DNA of 16,657 nucleotides from CAZBUK01 sp964495085 (GTDB lineage Bacteria; Bacteroidota; Ignavibacteria; T3Sed10-11), in contig CAZBUK010000083.1 of the NCBI GenBank assembly GCA_964495085.1, positions 1 through 16,657 of the forward strand, written 5' to 3'. Below the pieces are notes generated by a model, which made no database searches, had not been told where the DNA came from, and saw nothing but the letters and a program-made list of their open reading frames with translations. A program made the position numbers and the translations under genes. The first letter of the stretch is position 1. The number at the start of each line of letters is the position of its first letter. Shown in pieces: positions 7,566 through 15,610 of this stretch.

Positions 7566-8234
7566 ATGGACAGATTTCAAGCTATTCTGGATTCGCTCCG
7601 AGCTTTCTTTTATGACCTGAGTTTATTTCTACCGAATCTGCTCGTCGCAATCGCGCTTCTCATATTCGGATGGATACTGGCGAAGGTCCTGCGGAATGTT
7701 ACCGTTAAACTGCTGCGGCTTCTCCGGATCGATATGCTCGCCGAGAAATCGGGCATCGAGGATTTTCTTCTGCAGGGAGGCGTGAGGGCAACAACCGTTA
7801 CCCTGACCGCCAATCTGGTGTACTGGTTGGTAATATTCATCGCGGTCCTCGCGGTGATGAATACGCTCGGATTGTACCTTGCCGCGGATCTGTTCAGCAG
7901 GGTGATCTATTATATTCCGAACGTATTTGTCGCCATCGCGTTGCTGCTTTTCGGTTCGCTGTTCGCCCGGTTCATTCAGAGCGCGTTAAATACGTACCTG
8001 AACAATATAGGTGTGAGCGGAGCTTCGCTCATCAGCGGGATTGCAAAATATGCGATAATCGTATTCGTCTTGTCAATCGTTCTGGAACAGCTCGCCATCG
8101 GCGGTGAGATTCTGGTGTCGGCATTTCAGATCGCATTCGGCGCAATATGCCTCGCCCTTGCGCTGGCTTTCGGATTGGGAGGCCGGGAGTGGGCAACGCG
8201 GGTGATCGATAATCTGTCTAAGAAAAGTAAATAA
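7566..8234 (+). CDS. Small membrane protein with duplicated MscS-type 'conserved TM helix' segments
   Basis: This is a 222-residue membrane protein with four or five hydrophobic helices. Two segments repeat each other: LPNLLVAIALLIFGWILAK at 22-40 and IPNVFVAIALLLFGSLFAR at 117-135. Each is a P-N-x-x-V-A-I-A-L-x-x-F-G helix of the kind found in mechanosensitive-channel-related 'conserved TM helix' proteins. The C-terminus has ALAFGLGGREWA, which recalls the end of the pore helix and its loop in that group. The soluble beta-domain of true MscS channels is missing. It may therefore be a minimal channel or a membrane scaffold, and gating is not established. The start is well supported by AAGGAG 8 bases before the ATG. 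The amidohydrolase gene follows after a short gap. Confidence 0.75.
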   Translation: MDRFQAILDSLRAFFYDLSLFLPNLLVAIALLIFGWILAKVLRNVTVKLLRLLRIDMLAEKSGIEDFLLQGGVRATTVTLTANLVYWLVIFIAVLAVMNTLGLYLAADLFSRVIYYIPNVFVAIALLLFGSLFARFIQSALNTYLNNIGVSGASLISGIAKYAIIVFVLSIVLEQLAIGGEILVSAFQIAFGAICLALALAFGLGGREWATRVIDNLSKKSK

Positions 8235-8255
8235 GCAGGGAAAGGAGTTGTGGCC

Positions 8256-9107
8256 ATGATTATCGACTGTCATACGCATATCAACAACTATGACGACGAA
8301 AGTATCGATAAGGGCAGAGAAGTACTTGAGAAGCTGCAGACAACCATGCGCCGGAACAGAGTCGATGCGGCGCTGATACTTACATCCTACAAAGTAGTGC
8401 CGGGCCGTCCTTCGACCGGTGATGTCGTCAGGATGACCCGCGATATACCGAACCTGTTTGTCATCGCGGGAATCAGCTATTTGAATTTTCATCTGAACTA
8501 CCTGGTGGAGTTGCGCGACTATCTCAAAGAGGGGAGCGTCAAGGGTCTGAAACTCTATCCGGGCTACGAACCTTTCTATCCGAACGACGAGATACTTTAT
8601 CCCGCATATGAGCTCGCGGAGGAATTCAACGTCCCCGTGATGATTCATACGGGCGATACCTATACGCCGAAGGGAAAGATCAAATATTCACATCCGATTC
8701 ATATCGACGATGTGGCAGTGGATTTTCCCAACGTGAATTTCGTGATATGTCATCTCGGAAATCCATGGATTCGCGATACGATGGAGGTCGTGTATAAAAA
8801 TAAAAATGTATACACCGATATCTCCGGCCTGGTTCTCGGAAATTTCAGCGACCGGTTCGAGGTTTACATGCGGAAACAGCTTCAGGAGATGATCCTCTAC
8901 GGCGTTAATCCCGGCAGTGTGCTCTACGGTACCGACTGGCCGATCTCGTCCATGGAAACGTATCTGAAATTTATGGATGAATTGAAAATTCCCGGAAACG
9001 AAAAAGAAAAAATATTCTGGGAAAATACCGCCAGGATATTCCATATCTCCCCCAGCGTGTCGCCCCTGCGCAAGGGATCGGTGATGAGCTGGTTGCAGGG
9101 AAGTTAA
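8256..9107 (+). CDS. Metal-dependent amidohydrolase-family protein (amidohydrolase 2 type)
   Basis: This 283-residue cytoplasmic TIM-barrel hydrolase belongs to the amidohydrolase superfamily. The metal-site residues are all visible: H6-x-H8 in IIDCHTHIN, H131 in VMIHTGD, H166 in VICHLGNPW and D227 in LYGTDWP. The family includes hydrolases and decarboxylases acting on C-N or C-C bonds, and the substrate cannot be predicted here. The ATG at 8256 is preferred to the in-frame GTG at 8250 because AAAGGAG at 8241-8247 is 8 bases from the ATG but only 2 from the GTG. It lies 21 bases after the membrane protein and 43 bases before the dehydrogenase gene, probably in one transcript with both. No pathway connects these neighbours in an obvious way. 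Confidence 0.87.
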   Translation: MIIDCHTHINNYDDESIDKGREVLEKLQTTMRRNRVDAALILTSYKVVPGRPSTGDVVRMTRDIPNLFVIAGISYLNFHLNYLVELRDYLKEGSVKGLKLYPGYEPFYPNDEILYPAYELAEEFNVPVMIHTGDTYTPKGKIKYSHPIHIDDVAVDFPNVNFVICHLGNPWIRDTMEVVYKNKNVYTDISGLVLGNFSDRFEVYMRKQLQEMILYGVNPGSVLYGTDWPISSMETYLKFMDELKIPGNEKEKIFWENTARIFHISPSVSPLRKGSVMSWLQGS

Positions 9108-9150
9108 ATCCGGACGAGAATCACAAGACCAACATGTATGAGGTTAGACG

Positions 9151-9924
9151 ATGCAGCGTTTGCATGACAATATTGTATTGATCACCGGAGCGAGCAGCGG
9201 CATCGGTAGAGCGTGCGTCCGGCGGTTTGCCGAAGCAGGCGCCGCGCTGATCATGACCGCGCGGAGACGGGAGAAGCTGGAGGAGCTTGGCTCGCAGCTC
9301 GCGGATTTATACGGTACGAAATCGATTTCAATTGAGCTCGACGTCAGAGACCGCCCGGCCGTCGATCAAGCCATAGGCTCGTTAAGCGGGGAATGGCGCC
9401 GCATCGACGTACTTGTGAATAATGCGGGGCTCAGCAGGGGATTGGACCGGATCCATGAAGGGAAATACGAAGACTGGGATGAAATGATCGACACCAATGT
9501 GAAAGGCTTGCTCTATGTAAGCAAGGCGGTACTTCCGGGGATGGTCGAACGCCGGAAAGGAACCGTCGTGAATATCGGCTCGATTGCGGGCAGAGAGGTT
9601 TATGCAAAAGGAAATGTGTATTGCGCCTCGAAGCATGCGGTAGACGCGCTGACGAAAGGAATGAGGCTTGATCTGGTTGATACACCGATCAGGATCTGTA
9701 CCGTCGATCCGGGACTTGTCGAAACAGAATTCAGCATCGTGCGCTTCCGGGGAGAGGAAACGAGAGCAAGGGCGGTATATGAAGGAATGACCCCGCTTAC
9801 GCCCGATGACGTCGCGGACGCCGTGCTTTTCGCCGCAACGAGACCTCCGCACGTCCAGGTTGCGGAAATCTTATTGCTGCCGACCGATCAGGCGGCGGCA
9901 AACGTTGTTCACCGGATATCCTAG
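9151..9924 (+). CDS. Short-chain dehydrogenase/reductase (classical SDR, YdfG-like)
   Basis: This is a 257-residue classical SDR oxidoreductase with a Rossmann fold. The cofactor motif TGASSGIG is at residues 12-19, NNAG at 90-93, the structural Asn at 116, catalytic Ser144, and the Y-x-x-x-K pair Tyr157 and Lys161 in YCASK. Basic residues after the second strand (TARRREK, 36-42) favour NADP(H) over NAD(H). The PGLVETEF segment after the active site matches the subgroup that includes YdfG, an NADP-dependent 3-hydroxy acid dehydrogenase, so a hydroxy-acid or serine-type substrate is possible but not shown. The ATG follows a weak GAGG site. It is in line with the amidohydrolase gene upstream and the DUF423 gene 10 bases downstream. 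Confidence 0.93.
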   Translation: MQRLHDNIVLITGASSGIGRACVRRFAEAGAALIMTARRREKLEELGSQLADLYGTKSISIELDVRDRPAVDQAIGSLSGEWRRIDVLVNNAGLSRGLDRIHEGKYEDWDEMIDTNVKGLLYVSKAVLPGMVERRKGTVVNIGSIAGREVYAKGNVYCASKHAVDALTKGMRLDLVDTPIRICTVDPGLVETEFSIVRFRGEETRARAVYEGMTPLTPDDVADAVLFAATRPPHVQVAEILLLPTDQAAANVVHRIS

Positions 9925-9934
9925 CGCCGGGATT

Positions 9935-10312
9935 ATGAATATGGCCCGTTTCTTCTTCATATGCGGTGCAATCCTCGGATTTTTCGGAGTCGCAGCCGGA
10001 GCATTCGGCGCTCACACGCTCCGCAGTCTGCTCACTGAGCGTATGCTCGCGGTATTCGAGACTGCCGTTCGCTATCAGATGTATCATGCATTCGCACTGT
10101 TCGCGGCGGGGTGGGGAATACTCCGTTCCGGTCACTTTTTCTTCCGTGCCGCGGGATGGATGTTTCTGACAGGAGTGGGATTATTCTCCGGAAGTCTCTA
10201 TGTCATGGTCTTCGCCTCTGTACCTGCGGCGGGAATCGTAACTCCGTTCGGGGGCGTAGCATTCCTTCTCGGGTGGGCGTTTCTCATCGCCGGGTTTACA
10301 AGGATTCGATGA
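9935..10312 (+). CDS. DUF423 family small membrane protein (YgdD-like)
   Basis: This 125-residue inner-membrane protein has four hydrophobic helices, the usual length of DUF423. The N-terminal helix contains FGVAAGAFGAHTLRSLL, the family signature of a G-A-F-G-A-H turn. YQMYHAFALF and a late GGVAFLLGW helix also match. E. coli YgdD belongs here and the biochemical role is not known. The ATG at 9935 is chosen because the signature helix starts directly after it. An in-frame ATG at 9941 would also work, and no clear ribosome site separates them. The reading frame is also open upstream inside the dehydrogenase gene, but that extension is an out-of-frame shadow of it. Confidence 0.88.
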   Translation: MNMARFFFICGAILGFFGVAAGAFGAHTLRSLLTERMLAVFETAVRYQMYHAFALFAAGWGILRSGHFFFRAAGWMFLTGVGLFSGSLYVMVFASVPAAGIVTPFGGVAFLLGWAFLIAGFTRIR

Positions 10313-10323
10313 AAGGAGAATCG

Positions 10324-10425
10324 GTGAGCTTGCAGGCCGGGTACGTAATAGGTGCTGAGCGGCCTTCGGCGGAATCCATTCTACGAGGATGGATCCCCGG
10401 CCCGGTGAATCCGGTTCTTATGTAG
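10324..10425 (+). CDS. Possible 33-residue small ORF after the DUF423 gene
   Basis: A GTG at 10324 stands 5 bases after AAAGGAG (10312-10318), which itself abuts the DUF423 stop. It reads 33 codons to a TAG. An ATG at 10309 overlaps the DUF423 stop (ATGA) in the same frame. The product is not recognised, has no membrane helix, and contains an ERPSAESILRGWIPGP segment. The good ribosome site is the only real support; it could equally be chance or the remnant of a decayed gene. The remaining bases to 10516 show no clear terminator for either converging unit. Confidence 0.2.
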   Translation: MSLQAGYVIGAERPSAESILRGWIPGPVNPVLM

Positions 10426-10516
10426 AGGTTGAGATATCACGTGCGGATAATCGGCTGGAGGGGAATAACGCCCTAGTATAATAACGGAACCTTCATTATA
10501 CGCTCCGCATAAATGT

Positions 10517-11329
10517 TCAGCGCAATGCCAGTTCGAATTCGATCCTGGCGGTTCCGTCCGGAGAGACGCTGACGGTTCGGCTTACCTCATAAGGTGGTTC
10601 ATATTCGTATTTTGTAACCATATCCCCCTGTGTATATGTTTCGGTGATATGTACTCCGGCATGCCACATGGTAACCGTATACGTACCCGGGGGGACGTCC
10701 TCCAACATGAAATAACCATTCTCGTCCGTCACCGTATAGTAGGGATGGTTGATGATCATGATGTAGGCTGACATCCATGGATGTCCGGCATCGCAGACCG
10801 CTTTGATAAGTCCCGGTTCGCTCACCAATGCCTCCCGTATCGCCGTTCTCTGACCCTGCACCGGCTGTGCAATATTGAAGAGCGTACGGAAATTGTCCGT
10901 GACCCGCTGTGCATGTACGTTATGCAGGACCGCATCGCTGTTGACGATTTCCAACTTCGCACCTGCGGGAAGCAGGAGGATGTGAGGATCGAACTCGCAT
11001 CCTTTCTGATCAAGAACGAAGGTTACCTCCCGGTCTAGATATTTCCCGGATGCTATATTGTCGATCCGGATAACGGCATTTTTAATTCCGTTATCCGGAC
11101 CGAAGGTGAGTTTCGGCGATAAGATCGTCGAGCCGCAGTGGCTTAAATCTTTCTGAACCTCCAGAATATGGGGCGACGGCGTAGAATCCTTTAATTTAAC
11201 CCATCCTTCGATAACGCCTCCTTGCTCAACCTTTACCGTACGATATGCAGTATGCTGCGCGGCTACCTGCGATGAAAGGGTTTGGATGAGAAGGAAGAAC
11301 AGGTAAATAATATGTATGCGAGGATTCAT
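10517..11329 (-). CDS. Periplasmic cupredoxin-like protein with carboxypeptidase-regulatory-like domain
   Basis: This is a 270-residue exported protein with a signal peptide ending near residue 25 (SQVAAQ). It belongs to the cupredoxin group often labelled methylamine-utilisation-like. A first conserved half has paired cysteines in LSHCG (C65) and KGCEFDPHIL (C111). A type-1 copper site follows: H136 in VLHNVHA, then C179, H183 and M186 in CDAGHPWM, which is the His-Cys-His-Met set. Immediately after comes NHPYYTVTDENGYFMLEDVPPGTYTV (195-220), a beta-sandwich segment of carboxypeptidase-regulatory type. The likely role is electron transfer or copper binding in the periplasm. The gene follows the cytochrome c gene by 23 bases on the same strand, so the two proteins may be electron-transfer partners. 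Confidence 0.85.
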   Translation of the reverse strand: MNPRIHIIYLFFLLIQTLSSQVAAQHTAYRTVKVEQGGVIEGWVKLKDSTPSPHILEVQKDLSHCGSTILSPKLTFGPDNGIKNAVIRIDNIASGKYLDREVTFVLDQKGCEFDPHILLLPAGAKLEIVNSDAVLHNVHAQRVTDNFRTLFNIAQPVQGQRTAIREALVSEPGLIKAVCDAGHPWMSAYIMIINHPYYTVTDENGYFMLEDVPPGTYTVTMWHAGVHITETYTQGDMVTKYEYEPPYEVSRTVSVSPDGTARIEFELALR

Positions 11330-11352
11330 AGTGCTATATTCCCTACGTTTGA

Positions 11353-11931
11353 TCAGTGATTGCCTGGGGGTATCGGTGCAGGTACCGGATTATGTATAGG
11401 TTTGACCGATTGCAGGTATGCAAACATCGCTTTTAAGTCATCTTCCGGGGCATGCATCAAATTAAACCAGGGCATAGGCGGCAGGATTGGCCGGCCTTCT
11501 CCCATATGTTTGCCGGTTCGCATCGCATTTATGAACATTTGCTCGGTCCAACTGCCGAGACCCGTTTCCTTGTCGGGAGTAAGGTTTTGTGCAAAGGAGA
11601 TACCCCACGGGCCGACAAAGGCGGTCAGATTATGATTGAACAGAGCACCCCATCCATCCATACCCAGCACGCCTTCCGGCACGGGCGGCAGGACTTCATC
11701 CGCAGGATGCCCGGAATACTGTCTTTCCGTATCGAATCCCATCCCCTCCGGTCCGAACACCTTCGGAGTATGACAATCACGACAGCCTCCGATCGTGACT
11801 AAATATTCACCGCGTTCTATTTGGCTCGACGTATAGGTTGCCGAATTCGCATCGGAGCCATGCGACGACAGCAATACGACAACGGCAACGATGATACAAC
11901 CGATGAATACGTATAGCAGTGAACTGCGCAT
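11353..11931 (-). CDS. Membrane-anchored monoheme cytochrome c
   Basis: This 192-residue protein has an uncleaved-looking N-terminal helix (residues 7-22) and one heme c site, CRDCH at 50-54, with C50, C53 and H54. The preceding IERGEYLVTIGG and the later PPMPWFNLMHAPEDDLKAMFAYLQSVKPIHNPVP match the cytochrome c family seen in Bacteroidota-type genomes. M153 in PPMPW is the probable sixth heme ligand. Related proteins often carry two hemes, but only one CxxCH is present here. It would act in periplasmic electron transfer, anchored to the inner membrane. A strong GGGAGG site lies 4-5 bases before the ATG. It is the first gene of a minus-strand pair with the cupredoxin, reading away from the S9 peptidase gene. 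Confidence 0.88.
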   Translation of the reverse strand: MRSSLLYVFIGCIIVAVVVLLSSHGSDANSATYTSSQIERGEYLVTIGGCRDCHTPKVFGPEGMGFDTERQYSGHPADEVLPPVPEGVLGMDGWGALFNHNLTAFVGPWGISFAQNLTPDKETGLGSWTEQMFINAMRTGKHMGEGRPILPPMPWFNLMHAPEDDLKAMFAYLQSVKPIHNPVPAPIPPGNH

Positions 11932-12132
11932 AAATCCTCCCTGTGTGATTGTGAGTGGTGGAAAACTTTTTTCTCGAAGTGTGATCCGTATATCTGTGAC
12001 GGGTTGCCCGGAAGGAGGATCTATGTAATAGCCGCACCGGTTGTGCTATACATGCGTTGCCGACCATCGGGTACTGATGTTATCGCAATCGTTAATTTCC
12101 GGAATATCGGTCTGGAGTCTCCCTCCCAGGAG

Positions 12133-12148
12133 TTTGGACATGTCTAAA
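12133..12148. promoter_or_regulatory. Imperfect palindrome, possible operator
   Basis: TTTGGACATGTCTAAA is a 16-base inverted repeat with a perfect GACATGTC core and one G/A asymmetry per arm. It sits about 70 bases upstream of the possible S9 peptidase promoter and between two divergent genes. Symmetry and position fit an operator for a dimeric regulator, but no regulator is encoded nearby. Confidence 0.3.
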
Positions 12149-12202
12149 TAATGACTGCGAAAATAGACAATCCCCGTTAATAAGTCAAGAATTTATAGTG
12201 GC

Positions 12203-12231
12203 TTGCACTATTAGAATATGTTAATAATAAT
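12203..12231 (+). promoter_or_regulatory. Possible promoter for the S9 peptidase gene
   Basis: TTGCAC at 12203-12208 and AATAAT at 12226-12231 are 17 bases apart in an AT-rich stretch. They would give a leader of about 100 bases before the ATG at 12338. The match is moderate and rests on sequence alone. Confidence 0.35.
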
Positions 12232-12337
12232 TGCCCCCTTCTATCGGGCAGGCAGAGTATGGGTCAGCCGGTTTGAAAGTAAGCGCCCGCTTGGTTACCT
12301 TTAACGAAAAATTATTTCCGACCGATTCGGAGGAGCG

Positions 12338-14713
12338 ATGAAGACAAGTAGTAAAGTCTATCGGAAACACCTAGTATTTTCGATTGTATGCATTTTGGCG
12401 TCGATATATTTTATCGCCGCTTCGATTCTATCCGCACAGGCGCCGACCCGGGGTTGGCTCACGGTCGAGTTGATCATGCGTGATCCGGCATGGATGGGAG
12501 TGTCTCCCCGAAACCCATACTGGTCCGAAGACGGAAGGCATATTTATTTTTATTGGAGAAGAGAGGGTGATACCGGCGACTCTCTCTATACGGTCGATGC
12601 CCGCGGAGGAACACCGCGCAGGGTCGGCATGCACGAAGAGATGAACCTGCCGCAGGCTGCCGGTGAATATGACAGGGAGCGAAGACGAAAAGTGTACGTT
12701 CGCGACGGTGATTTATTTCTGTACGATCTTCGTAAAAAAACCGAAATAAGGCTGAGCAACACGGTCAACCGGAAGACGCATCCGCTTTTTAACTTTAACG
12801 GCATGAAGATATCCTATGTCTCAAACCGGAATCTTTACCTGCATCATCTGGAGACGGGAATGATAGAGCAGCTGACGAATATTATTTCCGGAAATGCGCC
12901 GGAGGAAAAAAAATCCGGGCCGCTTCGGGACTATATGGCGGAGCAGCAGCTTGAGCTCTTCGAATTTCTCCGGTTAAGAAAACATGACCGCGATGTCCGG
13001 CAGGAAATCAGAGAGACGTACGGATATAAGCGTCCCCGGGCATTCTATAGCGGAGAGGCACATCCGACCGGTTTTCGAATATCACCCGACGAGCGGTTTA
13101 TTACTTTTTTGATAGAGCGGCATTTGTCGTCGGCACGCAATACGATCGTCCCCGATTATGTGACCGAGAGCGGATATACGGAAACCATTCCCGGCAGGGA
13201 AAAAGCCGGAGACGAAAACCTGACGACGGAGTTCTATTTGATCGATCGGGATCGCGATACAGTGTATCTGGTTGACACGGGAGGCCTTCCCGGAACAGCC
13301 TCGGATGAGGTCCCGGACGCAGAGCAACGGGAATCTGTGCTGATCGACGGACCATACTGGTCGGACGACGGGAAAAACGCATTCGTACATATTATTTCGC
13401 GGGATAATAAAAACAGATGGATTGTCAGATTCGAACCGGAATCCGGTGCATTAACCACCGTACTCGATCATCAGTTTGACGAAGCATGGATCGGAGGGCC
13501 CGGAATAGCAAGGCGGCGCAGCGGAACTTCATTAGGTTGGATGCCCGATTCGAGGCGAGTATATTTTCAATCCGAAGTTTCGGGATATTCCCACTTGTAT
13601 GTTGTCAATTTCGACGGTTCGGGGAAACGGCCGCTCACGGAAGGAAATTTTGAAACTTACGATGCCCGCATTTCGAATGACGGTTCAAAGTGGTATATCA
13701 CAACAAACGAAGAGCATTTCGGCGAGAGACATCTGTATGAGATGCCGATCGAGGGAGGAGCCAGGCGTCGACTTACCATGCTCGCGGGAAGGAACGATGC
13801 CGTTATTTCGCCTGATGAGAAGAGAATCTGTATGATCAGGTCGTTTAAGAATGAACCGCCCGAGCTTTATGTCGCCGATAACAAGCCCGGTGCGACGCCG
13901 GTTCGAATTACCGATTCGCAAAGCGCAGAATTCAGTGCATACGACTGGAGAGCGCCCGGGATCGTCTTCATCCCCGCAAGCGACGGAATGCGGGTTCCCG
14001 CCCGTTTATACAAACCGGAATCCCCGAACGGAGCTGCGGTCATTTTCGTCCATGGAGCAGGTTATCTGCAGAATGCTCATCGGTGGTGGAGTACATATTA
14101 CCGCGAATACATGTTTCACAACATGCTTGCGGACATGGGTTACACGGTGCTCGATATAGATTACCGGGGAAGCGCAGGTCATGGCAGAGACTGGCGGACT
14201 GCGGTCTATCGTTATATGGGAGGGAGAGATCTCCAGGATCACATCGACGGAGCTCGTTATCTGGTCGAGGAACACGGAATCGATCCGGACCGGATTGGCA
14301 TATACGGCGGCTCATACGGCGGATTCATCACACTGATGGCGATGTTTACAAAACCGGGAATATTTGCGGCCGGAGCGGCCCTGCGTCCGGTTACCGATTG
14401 GGCCCACTACGCGCACTGGTACTCATCGAATATACTAAATCTGCCGTTCGAAGACGATGAAGCATATAGAAGAAGCTCACCGATATATCATGCCGGGGGA
14501 CTCGAGGGCGCTCTGCTCATTACCGCCCCCATGGTAGATACGAATGTACATTTTCAAGATGCTGTCCGTCTCGTTCAACGTCTCATCGAGCTGGGGAAAG
14601 ATAATTGGGACATCGCTCTCTATCCCGCGGAAGATCACGCTTTCGTCGAGCCGGCGAGCTGGACCGATCAGTTTAGAAGAATTCTGAAGCTATTCGAAAC
14701 GAACTTACGATAA
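12338..14713 (+). CDS. Exported S9 family peptidase (prolyl oligopeptidase / DPP IV type)
   Basis: This 791-residue exported serine peptidase has a signal sequence (residues 1-34, ending near ILSAQA). An N-terminal beta-propeller follows, with blades such as NPYWSEDGRHIYFYW and ISNDGSKWYITTNEE, to about residue 530. The C-terminal alpha/beta hydrolase domain carries the triad: Ser659 in GIYGGSYGG, Asp734 in MVDTNVHFQD and His767 in AEDHAF. The family cleaves peptides, often after proline. One oddity is that the usual HGxxDDNV before the acid residue reads APMVDTNV, although the catalytic Asp is kept. The start is well supported by GGAGGAG at 12329-12335. It is transcribed alone, with its end overlapping the convergent zinc peptidase by 9 bases. 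Secretion to periplasm or surface suggests a nutrient-peptide role. Confidence 0.93.
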   Translation: MKTSSKVYRKHLVFSIVCILASIYFIAASILSAQAPTRGWLTVELIMRDPAWMGVSPRNPYWSEDGRHIYFYWRREGDTGDSLYTVDARGGTPRRVGMHEEMNLPQAAGEYDRERRRKVYVRDGDLFLYDLRKKTEIRLSNTVNRKTHPLFNFNGMKISYVSNRNLYLHHLETGMIEQLTNIISGNAPEEKKSGPLRDYMAEQQLELFEFLRLRKHDRDVRQEIRETYGYKRPRAFYSGEAHPTGFRISPDERFITFLIERHLSSARNTIVPDYVTESGYTETIPGREKAGDENLTTEFYLIDRDRDTVYLVDTGGLPGTASDEVPDAEQRESVLIDGPYWSDDGKNAFVHIISRDNKNRWIVRFEPESGALTTVLDHQFDEAWIGGPGIARRRSGTSLGWMPDSRRVYFQSEVSGYSHLYVVNFDGSGKRPLTEGNFETYDARISNDGSKWYITTNEEHFGERHLYEMPIEGGARRRLTMLAGRNDAVISPDEKRICMIRSFKNEPPELYVADNKPGATPVRITDSQSAEFSAYDWRAPGIVFIPASDGMRVPARLYKPESPNGAAVIFVHGAGYLQNAHRWWSTYYREYMFHNMLADMGYTVLDIDYRGSAGHGRDWRTAVYRYMGGRDLQDHIDGARYLVEEHGIDPDRIGIYGGSYGGFITLMAMFTKPGIFAAGAALRPVTDWAHYAHWYSSNILNLPFEDDEAYRRSSPIYHAGGLEGALLITAPMVDTNVHFQDAVRLVQRLIELGKDNWDIALYPAEDHAFVEPASWTDQFRRILKLFETNLR

Positions 14714-15610
14714 TGCATCCGGTTCATCCCGGCCGGACCGGCTAAGGATCTTTTTAATAAATGCGGCGACGACTAACAGCGCAATGAGTAAAAAGAGGAT
14801 TCCCTGACTCTTTTCGGCAGCCAGTGAAAATATATCAGATCTTCGGTTTAGAGAGGTCAGCCAGATCTGTTCTATTTCTTCAGATGAAGCTTCGTACGTC
14901 TCTATGAATGCCTCATCCGGGCTCGATCCCTCGCGCAGTAAAGCAAGCATGCCCCGGAATTCATCCGCTCCATAGCGGGATATAATGAATTCGACGAAGC
15001 TTTTACTCTGAATATATGCCAGGAGCGTTCCGTCATGTTCGGACGGAAATTCCGACTCCAGGTCCGAAAACCGATATACCCTTCCACTTCGTACGGCACG
15101 TTTCAATATGGAAGGATCCGGGGGGTTGAGCAGTTCTCCGATCCCACCGCTGATCCATTGTGCAGTCCCTTCGTCGAGCCATCTGGGGAGATTTTCAGGA
15201 CGGATGTGCCGGTGCAGTATGAGATGGGTCAATTCATGGCGAAGAGTCTCATCGAGCGGTATGCGGTCTCTGACGATCCGGATGTAGTCGATGATAATGA
15301 TATTGTGAAACGGGACGGCAATCGCGACGGTCAGATCGGAAGGTGCCAGTTCGGAGAATTTCTTCGGATCCTGCAGGAGCATAATCTCGGTTTTAAAATT
15401 TCCGGATAACCCCAGCCTCGATTCCAGATCCGTAATCAGATCGCCGTGCAAGACGGCGATCCTTCGGGCCGTATCCACGATTCTATCGGGGTAAATGATC
15501 GTGAGATTGCCGGATTCCATCCGCATCATATCCTGTGCATATATTCGCGTCAATGAGAACAGACAGAGGAGGGCGATAAAGACAAGGCGCAATATTCTAT
15601 TCGTGTACAT
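14705..15610 (-). CDS. Membrane-anchored zinc metallopeptidase (peptidase MA-like gluzincin)
   Basis: This 301-residue protein has an N-terminal signal peptide ending at about residue 25 (RIYAQ). The zinc motif is HELTH at 125-129 in LRHELTHLIL, and the likely third ligand is E147 in WLDEGTAQW, the gluzincin arrangement of the 'peptidase MA' group. A single C-terminal helix (about 270-287, LFLLIALLVVAAFIKK) ends in a short charged tail, so the peptidase domain would face the periplasm. Substrates of this group are not known. The gene converges with the S9 peptidase and the two stop codons lie inside each other's last codons (overlap 14705-14713). A shared proteolytic role is possible, but convergence gives no evidence for it. 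Confidence 0.85.
   Translation of the reverse strand: MYTNRILRLVFIALLCLFSLTRIYAQDMMRMESGNLTIIYPDRIVDTARRIAVLHGDLITDLESRLGLSGNFKTEIMLLQDPKKFSELAPSDLTVAIAVPFHNIIIIDYIRIVRDRIPLDETLRHELTHLILHRHIRPENLPRWLDEGTAQWISGGIGELLNPPDPSILKRAVRSGRVYRFSDLESEFPSEHDGTLLAYIQSKSFVEFIISRYGADEFRGMLALLREGSSPDEAFIETYEASSEEIEQIWLTSLNRRSDIFSLAAEKSQGILFLLIALLVVAAFIKKILSRSGRDEPDALS

Larger units (their letters stand above)
11932..12337. other. 406-base divergent intergenic region
   Basis: This gap separates the minus-strand cytochrome gene from the plus-strand S9 peptidase gene and should hold both promoters. It contains a dispersed motif at 12108-12134 also seen near 15716, a palindrome at 12133-12148, a possible plus-strand promoter at 12203-12231, and a small hairpin (TGCCC 12232-12236 with GGGCA 12246-12250). 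No convincing protein gene was found. The minus-strand frame across 11807-12067 overlaps the cytochrome gene and reads as a basic, unstructured shadow. Confidence 0.7.

Noticed and set aside
8073..8648. 191-residue minus-strand frame
   Set aside because: It is antisense to the membrane-protein and amidohydrolase genes and has no family features.
11960..12000. CRP-type site suggested by repeated TGTGA
   Set aside because: The TGTGA words are in direct orientation and not the inverted TGTGA-N6-TCACA arrangement.
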